This document shows positions 7,120 through 11,478 of a stretch of 11,478 nucleotides of DNA, piece after piece (position 1 is the stretch's first letter; each line of letters begins with the position of its first letter). The notes under the pieces are model-generated. The model ran no database searches, had not been told where the DNA came from, and saw only the letters and a program-made list of their open reading frames with translations. The stretch is from positions 3,665 to 15,142 of the forward strand of contig DEDL01000028.1 in assembly GCA_002349525.1 (NCBI GenBank), read 5' to 3'. This DNA is from Lachnoclostridium sp. UBA2905. Its GTDB lineage: Bacteria; Bacillota; Clostridia; Lachnospirales; Lachnospiraceae. The position numbers and the translations under genes were made by a program.

Positions 7120-7175
7120 ATAATAAAGCTGGGTCTGACACCCATGTCAAGAAAAAAAATAAAAAAGATGATTTT
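7120..7175 (-). promoter_or_regulatory. Promoter of the fatty acid operon with UP-like A/T tract
   Basis: A perfect TTGACA (-35, minus strand, 7145-7150) is followed by TTTATT after 17 bases (7122-7127) or TATTAT after 19 bases (7120-7125). One of these is the -10. Immediately upstream of the -35, 7151-7178 is almost pure A/T with runs of eight A and seven T, like an UP element, which suggests strong expression. Transcription should start near 7113, leaving about a 70-base leader before acpP. No other convincing promoter is seen before the synthetase, so the seven genes probably share it. Confidence 0.65.
7130..7149. promoter_or_regulatory. Overlapping inverted repeats in the FAS promoter spacer (possible operator)
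   Basis: Two inverted repeats share bases. TGGGT-(5)-ACCCA spans 7130-7144 and TGACA-(4)-TGTCA spans 7136-7149. Together they cover the -35 box and most of the spacer of the fatty acid operon promoter. This is the only GC-containing stretch in an otherwise very AT-rich region. A bound repressor here would block RNA polymerase. The sequence does not look like the FapR or FabT boxes as I know them, so the binding protein, if any, is unknown. Confidence 0.4.
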
Positions 7176-7214
7176 TTTCCATTTTGAGTTATTATATATT
7201 GGTAATTAAATTGC

Positions 7215-7243
7215 TTTTAAACTATCAGGAAACTATTTATAAT
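7215..7243 (+). promoter_or_regulatory. Probable promoter of trkA-trkH
   Basis: A perfect TATAAT (7238-7243) lies 48 bases before the trkA start codon. At 17-base spacing the -35 region is only TTTTAA (7215-7220), a poor match. TTGCTT at 7211-7216 is a better hexamer but lies 21 bases away. The promoter is therefore probably weak or activator-dependent. It points away from the FAS promoter, whose start lies about 130 bases to the left. Confidence 0.5.
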
Positions 7244-7245
7244 AG

Positions 7246-7280
7246 TAAGCGTTTTGCTTAATTAAAAGTTTTTAATCAAG
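7246..7280 (+). promoter_or_regulatory. Two adjacent palindromes in the trkA leader
   Basis: TAAGC-GTTTT-GCTTA (7246-7260) is followed by a longer palindrome at 7257-7280, with 11-base arms and one mismatch around a GT centre. Its perfect inner part is ATTAAAA-GT-TTTTAAT (7261-7276). They occupy nearly the whole leader between the -10 box and the AGGAG site at 7281-7285. They share GCTTA/CTTA bases, so the RNA stems would be mutually exclusive, and the second would sit right against the ribosome site. This would suit an operator or a translational switch, but AT-rich palindromes also arise by chance. Confidence 0.4.
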
Positions 7281-7291
7281 AGGAGAATACT

Positions 7292-8680
7292 ATGAGAACT
7301 ATTATTCCCCATGAAAACAGGGGCCTTAATATTATAATTGCAGGATGTGGAAAGGTTGGTATCACCCTTATTGACCAGCTTTCAAAGGAGGGACATTACA
7401 TCACCGTTATTGACAAGAATCCCACAAAGCTTCAGACACTTTCCAATAATTATGATGTAATGACCGTTTGTGGTAATGGTGCAAGCTACAGTGTCCAGCG
7501 TGAAGCGGGTATAGAAAGTGCTGATTTGATTATTGCTGTTACAGATTCTGATGAACTCAATCTTTTATGCTGCACCGTAGCCAGCCGAAGTGGCAAATGT
7601 TCTGCAATAGCCAGAGTAAGAACTCCTGACTACAGTATTGAAGCCAATTATCTTAAAAACAGACTTGGACTTGCACGAATTATTAATCCGGAGCTTGAGG
7701 CTGCCAACGAGGTCACTCGAATTCTTTCCCTGCCTACAGCACTTGATGTTACTCCATTTGCTCACGGACAGGTTGAGATGGTTAAGATCAAAATTCCTGA
7801 AAACAGCTTTCTTGATAATATGGAGATTCAGAACATTTCAAAAAATATATCAACAGATTTCCTTATATCTGCCGTTGAACGTAATGGCGAAGTATTTATT
7901 CCATCAGGAAGCTTTATCCTTAAGTCAGGAGATATAATGAGTGTTGTTGCTGCCAGAAGAGATATTCTTTCCACTATTAAGAAAATGAATTTTAAGAGCA
8001 CGCCAATTAAGAATACTCTTATAATTGGAGGTGGTAAGGTTGCTTACTATCTTGCAAAACAGCTTCTTAATATAGGCTTTGATGTTAAGATTATTGAACA
8101 GGACAGGGAACGCTGCGAAGAATTAAGCATACTTCTCCCTAAAGCAATTATAATTAATGGTGACGGAACCGATGAAGATCTCTTAAAAGAGGAAGGTATA
8201 CATAACTGCGATTCATTTGTTCCACTCACAGGAATCGATGAAGAAAATATTATGCTGACCCTTTATGCCAGCAAGGTATCAAACGCCAAGGCTGTAACCA
8301 AGATAAATCGTATCAACTTTACCAATGTTATTGCAGGACTTGACCTTGGAAGTGTAGTTTATCCAAGATTTTTAACCTCAGAAGCTATCATTGCTTATGT
8401 TCGTGCCATGAAAAACTCCATGAACAGTGGTATTGAAACTCTTTCACACCTGTTCAACCAGAGAGTTGAGGCAATTGAATTTAAGATAAAAGAGGCTCCT
8501 GCGGTAACCAATATTCCTCTTATAGATCTTAAGCTTAAAAATAATCTTCTTATATGTGTTATTAACCGTAATGGCAGGGTATTTATCCCAAGTGGTCAGG
8601 ACTGCTTTATGGATGGGGATTCCGTAGTCCTTGTTACTACCCACCGGGGTTTCAATGACATTAACGATATATTGAAATAA
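7292..8680 (+). CDS. trkA: Trk potassium uptake regulatory subunit TrkA (tandem RCK)
   Basis: TrkA is the cytoplasmic nucleotide-binding ring that gates the membrane partner TrkH in K+ uptake. The 462-residue protein is a duplication: RCK_N (about 12-135) with GCGKVG (18-23) and acidic Asp 41; RCK_C (about 155-230); a second RCK_N (about 241-365) with GGGKVA (246-251), Glu 269 and GDGTDEDLL (290-298); and a second RCK_C (about 392-462). The full tandem form is the length expected of TrkA, twice that of KtrA/KtrC. The ATG has AGGAG (7281-7285) six bases upstream. trkH follows after 44 bases with no terminator between, so the two form an operon. In other bacteria such RCK proteins sense NAD(H), ATP/ADP or c-di-AMP; which applies here is not visible. 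Confidence 0.95.
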   Translation: MRTIIPHENRGLNIIIAGCGKVGITLIDQLSKEGHYITVIDKNPTKLQTLSNNYDVMTVCGNGASYSVQREAGIESADLIIAVTDSDELNLLCCTVASRSGKCSAIARVRTPDYSIEANYLKNRLGLARIINPELEAANEVTRILSLPTALDVTPFAHGQVEMVKIKIPENSFLDNMEIQNISKNISTDFLISAVERNGEVFIPSGSFILKSGDIMSVVAARRDILSTIKKMNFKSTPIKNTLIIGGGKVAYYLAKQLLNIGFDVKIIEQDRERCEELSILLPKAIIINGDGTDEDLLKEEGIHNCDSFVPLTGIDEENIMLTLYASKVSNAKAVTKINRINFTNVIAGLDLGSVVYPRFLTSEAIIAYVRAMKNSMNSGIETLSHLFNQRVEAIEFKIKEAPAVTNIPLIDLKLKNNLLICVINRNGRVFIPSGQDCFMDGDSVVLVTTHRGFNDINDILK

Positions 8681-8724
8681 GTGAAGTACTAAGTTGAATT
8701 ATTAATTTAAGAAAGGATCTGACC

Positions 8725-10212
8725 ATGAATACTTCATATATAAGGCATATAATTGGACAGGTTTTAAAAATGGAAGCTACTCTTATGCTTCTTCCATGTC
8801 TTACAGCATTAATATACAAAGAGCCTGAGGGCTTTGCATTCTTTATTACCCTTGTAGTATGCGGCCTTATTGGTTTTGTGGCTACCTATAAAAAGCCAGC
8901 GGAGACAACAATTTATCTTAAGGAGGGTTGTGCTGCCACTGCCCTTTGCTGGATATTCCTTAGTATATTTGGAGCCATACCATTTGTTCTGACAGGTGAG
9001 ATTTCTCATTTTGTGGATGCTCTCTTTGAAACAGTTTCAGGATTTACCACTACAGGAGCCAGTATACTTACAGATGTTGAAAAACTCTCCCATTGTTCAC
9101 TTTTATGGAGAAGCTTCACTCACTGGATTGGTGGTATGGGAGTACTTGTATTCCTTCTTGCTATTATTCCTTTGAGCGGTGCCTCAAATTTTAACCTTAT
9201 GAAAGCAGAAAGTCCCGGCCCATCAGTCGGAAAACTTGTTCCTAAGTTAAAACATACAGCAAGACTTCTTTACATGATATATATTTTCATGACATTTGTA
9301 GAATTTGTATTGCTTTTATGTGGAAAAATGCCAGTATTTGATGCCCTTTCTACTTCATTTGGTACAGCTGGTACCGGTGGTTTTGGTATAAAGGCAGACA
9401 GTCTTGCAGGTTATTCACCTTTTATCCAATGGGTGGTAACAATATTTATGATTTTATTTGGTGTTAACTTCAATGCCTATTATTTCATATTTATGAGACA
9501 GATTAAAAAGGCTGTTTCCATGGAGGAGGTTAAGTGTTACTTCATCATAATAGCAGCTGCCATTGCTATTATATTCTTCAACACCTTCAGTTTATTTAGC
9601 GGAATCGAGGAAACACTTAGACACTCATCCTTCCAGGTTGCATCTATTATTACAACTACAGGTTTTTCAACTACAGACTTTAACCTGTGGCCGGAAACCT
9701 CCAGATTTATTCTGGTGCTCCTGATGTTTATAGGTGCATGTGCAGGAAGTACGGGTGGTGGAATTAAGGTATCAAGAATAGTACTTATGCTTAAGACAGT
9801 AAAAAAGGAACTGTACACCTTCATGCATCCAAAGAGTATTCTTAAGATTAAGATTGATGGAAAGCCTGTTGAACATGAAGTAGTACGTTCCGTAAATGTT
9901 TATTTCATATCATTTGTAATAATATTTTGTCTTTCACTCTTTTTCCTTTCCTTTGAAGGAAAAGATCTTATTACATGTTTTACAGCTGTGGCTGCCACAA
10001 TTAATAATATCGGTCCCGGCCTTGAAGAAGTTGGTCCTTGCGGTAATTTTGCAGGATTTAATCCTTTTTCAAAAATAATACTTATACTTGATATGTTGGC
10101 AGGAAGACTTGAACTTTTCCCACTGTTAATTCTCTTCCATCCTAAGGCATGGAAGGAACTGCTTGTTACCCAAAAGAGCAAACGCCATCTCACTAAAGCC
10201 GGAAAGCGTTAA
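8725..10212 (+). CDS. trkH: Trk potassium uptake membrane subunit TrkH
   Basis: TrkH is the ion-conducting membrane protein of the Trk K+ transporter. The 495-residue sequence has the fourfold helix-pore-helix plan. The four selectivity-filter turns are visible at TTTGAS (108-113), GTAGTGGFG (213-221), TTTGFS (310-315) and NNIGPG (427-432). The Gly in each turn is kept. The flexible intramembrane gate loop appears as GACAGSTGGG (337-346), and the conserved Arg of the last repeat as AGRLELFPLL (459-468). The N-terminus has the two extra helices that mark TrkH (D0). The short basic tail KSKRHLTKAGKR faces the cytoplasm. The ATG follows AAAGGA. The stop codon merges into the 16-bp repeat array shared with the convergent patatin gene. 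Confidence 0.95.
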   Translation: MNTSYIRHIIGQVLKMEATLMLLPCLTALIYKEPEGFAFFITLVVCGLIGFVATYKKPAETTIYLKEGCAATALCWIFLSIFGAIPFVLTGEISHFVDALFETVSGFTTTGASILTDVEKLSHCSLLWRSFTHWIGGMGVLVFLLAIIPLSGASNFNLMKAESPGPSVGKLVPKLKHTARLLYMIYIFMTFVEFVLLLCGKMPVFDALSTSFGTAGTGGFGIKADSLAGYSPFIQWVVTIFMILFGVNFNAYYFIFMRQIKKAVSMEEVKCYFIIIAAAIAIIFFNTFSLFSGIEETLRHSSFQVASIITTTGFSTTDFNLWPETSRFILVLLMFIGACAGSTGGGIKVSRIVLMLKTVKKELYTFMHPKSILKIKIDGKPVEHEVVRSVNVYFISFVIIFCLSLFFLSFEGKDLITCFTAVAATINNIGPGLEEVGPCGNFAGFNPFSKIILILDMLAGRLELFPLLILFHPKAWKELLVTQKSKRHLTKAGKR

Positions 10213-10290
10213 GCTTTAAAAGTGCTAAGCTTTAAAATTGTTAAGCTTTAAGAGCATTACGCTTTAAGAACATTACGCTTTAAGATATTC
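10211..10290. repeat. Five-copy 16-bp tandem repeat between convergent genes
   Basis: Five contiguous 16-base units lie at 10211-10226, 10227-10242, 10243-10258, 10259-10274 and 10275-10290. The core is A(A/C)GCTTTAA(A/G)A. The array fills the whole 60-base gap between trkH and the patatin gene. It includes the trkH stop (10210-10212), the patatin stop (10273-10275) and the last patatin codons. The rightmost unit encodes patatin's EYLKA end, so the array may have grown by slippage from that tail. The AAGCTT cores are self-complementary, so neighbouring units can pair as weak stems. No classical terminator is seen for either gene. Confidence 0.88.
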
Positions 10291-11118
10291 AAGTAATTCA
10301 TCAAAAACTTCGTTACAGTCCTTTATACCAAGGTCATAAAGACTTTGAAGTTTTTGTGGATCAGATTCTAATTTTTTAATATCAATATGCTTTGATGGCC
10401 TTATAACAAATATTTCCCCGGCCCCTTCGGCAAGCTTTAATCTTTTAATAGTTTCATTATACATTATATGCCTCTCTTTAACTTTCCTGTTGAAGAGAGG
10501 ATATTTTTTCTTATAGTACAGGTCACAAAGAAGTGGCGGTATTGGTTTTTTCACATAATCTATGTCCTTTGTAAGAATTACCACAAGTCTGTCATATCCC
10601 ATTTCAAGAAATTTTTCATAAGGAATACTATCGGTTACAGCTCCATCAAGATACAGGCCACCATCAAGTTCAACCGGCTTTGATACAAATGGCATGGATG
10701 CAGAGGCCCTTAATGTTTCCATCTGTGAGATCGGATCTGTTATCTTTACATATTCCGGCTTACCATTTTCAATATTTGTTATAACTGCATAAAAAGGTAT
10801 TCCTGACTTCATAAATGTATCATTATCAAATACATCCAGTTCCTTTGGCACTTTATAATATGCATATTCTGTGTTAACTATATTGCCGCTTTTTATGAGG
10901 TTGCCTATTCCCATATAGTTTTTATCCATATTATATTTTTTGTTGTAGCGTATTACCCTGCCCGGCTGCCTCGATATATAATTAACTCCAAATACGGCTC
11001 CGGCTGAAACTCCTATTATTCCATCAAATGATATGTTTTTATTAAACATGTTATCCATGACTCCGGCTGAATACATGCCTCTCATGGCACCGCCTTCTAA
11101 TACAAGTCCGGTTTTCAT
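10273..11118 (-). CDS. Patatin-like phospholipase/lipid acyl hydrolase (YjjU type)
   Basis: This is a predicted serine lipid hydrolase of the patatin family. The 281-residue protein begins MKTGLVLEGGAMRGMYSAGV with the oxyanion loop EGGAMRG (8-14). The nucleophile Ser 38 is in GVSAG (36-40). The catalytic Asp is most likely Asp 158 in LDGAVTDSIP, with a second DGG at 152-154 just before it. The end, with IRPSKHIDIKKLESDPQKL, matches the C-terminal region of the YjjU-like bacterial group (DUF6363, from memory). An upstream ATG (11164-11166) is in frame. The one at 11116-11118 has AGGGAGG (11126-11132) seven bases before it and gives the normal N-terminus. There is no signal peptide, so it is probably cytoplasmic. 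The natural substrate is unknown for most of this group. It lies 56 bases after the secreted-protein gene and may be co-transcribed with it. Confidence 0.9.
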   Translation of the reverse strand: MKTGLVLEGGAMRGMYSAGVMDNMFNKNISFDGIIGVSAGAVFGVNYISRQPGRVIRYNKKYNMDKNYMGIGNLIKSGNIVNTEYAYYKVPKELDVFDNDTFMKSGIPFYAVITNIENGKPEYVKITDPISQMETLRASASMPFVSKPVELDGGLYLDGAVTDSIPYEKFLEMGYDRLVVILTKDIDYVKKPIPPLLCDLYYKKKYPLFNRKVKERHIMYNETIKRLKLAEGAGEIFVIRPSKHIDIKKLESDPQKLQSLYDLGIKDCNEVFDELLEYLKA

Positions 11119-11173
11119 AACATTTCCTCCCTGTGGTTTCATCTTGTACAAGTACAAATTATTCAAGTATATT

Positions 11174-11202
11174 ATTATAGCTTCACTGTGTAAATTTTAC
11201 TA
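11174..11202 (-). promoter_or_regulatory. Candidate promoter for the patatin gene
   Basis: A perfect TATAAT on the minus strand (11174-11179) overlaps the stop codon of the upstream gene. At 17-base spacing the -35 is only TAGTAA (11197-11202), a weak match. The start would fall near 11167, leaving a leader of about 49 bases that contains the palindrome TTGTAC-AA-GTACAA (11144-11157). In an AT-rich genome such a -10 can be fortuitous. Confidence 0.3.
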
Positions 11203-11478
11203 TATGGACTTGTTATTAGTCCCATTGTGCCAGTGGTACTGGTTCGCACCTTAATTTTGTATGTTTTTACCTTCTTACTCTTACCAAGATTTATCACGAA
11301 TTTCTTCTTATTCTTCGCTATGTCGGAATTTTTCAAGGCCACCTTCTTATATTTTTTGCCACTTTTAAGGTATATACTTATGTTTTTTCCTTCATATTTT
11401 TTAAGCTTTATTATTATCTTTTTTTTGCCGCCTGTTTTTTTTCTGCTTATTTTTATAAGGGGTTTTTCAAGCGTCTGT
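11175..11478 (-). CDS. C-terminal end of a Lys-rich, probably secreted repeat-type protein
   Basis: Reading leftward from the window edge, one frame stays open for 100 codons to a TAA at 11175-11177. The product is strongly basic, with many Lys-Lys pairs, and beta-rich: stretches such as KNISIYLKSGKKYKKVAL and KTYKIKVRTS, ending SPYSKIYTVKL. The final YKIKVRTS...SPYSKIYTVKL pattern resembles the last strands of the fibronectin III/Ig-like modules that often end large secreted or surface proteins of Lachnospiraceae. No catalytic motif is visible. The N-terminus and any signal peptide lie beyond the right edge. No terminator follows; patatin begins 56 bases on. The reading frame is well supported by composition, but the family is inferred. 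Confidence 0.65.
   Translation of the reverse strand, partial: QTLEKPLIKISRKKTGGKKKIIIKLKKYEGKNISIYLKSGKKYKKVALKNSDIAKNKKKFVINLGKSKKVKTYKIKVRTSTTGTMGLITSPYSKIYTVKL

Noticed and set aside
7151..7179. Poly-A/poly-T stretch as a terminator hairpin
   Set aside because: No GC stem is present and no gene ends here. It lies directly behind a TTGACA box, which fits an UP element better.
7244..7291. Riboswitch (for example c-di-AMP type) before trkA
   Set aside because: The leader after the likely transcription start is only about 40 bases, too short for the known K+- or c-di-AMP-related riboswitches.

Overview
The window looks like chromosomal DNA from a low-GC Firmicute, most likely a Lachnospiraceae-type gut Clostridium. 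The grounds are the AT-rich sequence with strong AGGAG-type ribosome binding sites, FabK as the enoyl-ACP reductase, an NfnA-like flavoprotein, a tandem-RCK TrkA with TrkH, and the end of a Lys-rich secreted repeat-type protein. The family assignment is inference from gene content, not from a marker gene.

Layout. Positions 1-345 (minus) hold the first 115 codons of an NfnA/SudB-like ferredoxin-NADP reductase subunit, with a near-consensus promoter behind it. Positions 346-682 have no convincing gene. They hold that promoter and its leader hairpin, an array of five 24-bp tandem repeats, and a long-stem terminator. Positions 683-7042 (minus) are a seven-gene type II fatty acid synthesis operon, in transcription order acpP-fabK-fabD-fabG-fabF-fabZ-acyl-CoA synthetase. 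It runs from a promoter near 7150 to the terminator at 598-667. Positions 7043-7291 are a divergent control region. Positions 7292-10212 (plus) are trkA-trkH, a potassium uptake pair. A 16-bp tandem repeat (10211-10290) fills the gap between the convergent trkH and a patatin-like hydrolase gene (10273-11118, minus). The window ends in the C-terminus of a large basic, probably secreted protein (11175-11478, minus).

How the genes work together. FabD loads malonyl groups onto AcpP and FabF elongates. FabG, FabZ and FabK then reduce, dehydrate and reduce again. All the expected catalytic residues are visible, so the cycle should be functional. The operon lacks fabH (initiation), accABCD (malonyl-CoA supply) and any regulator gene. 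Its last gene is instead an AMP-forming acyl-CoA synthetase of the medium-chain type. Starter and malonyl supply must therefore come from elsewhere, or the synthetase feeds activated acids into the pathway.

I see no phage, transposon, CRISPR, tRNA or rRNA, and no wholly new system. The items most worth a second look are the make-up of the FAS operon, the two tandem repeat arrays, and the overlapping inverted repeats inside the FAS promoter.
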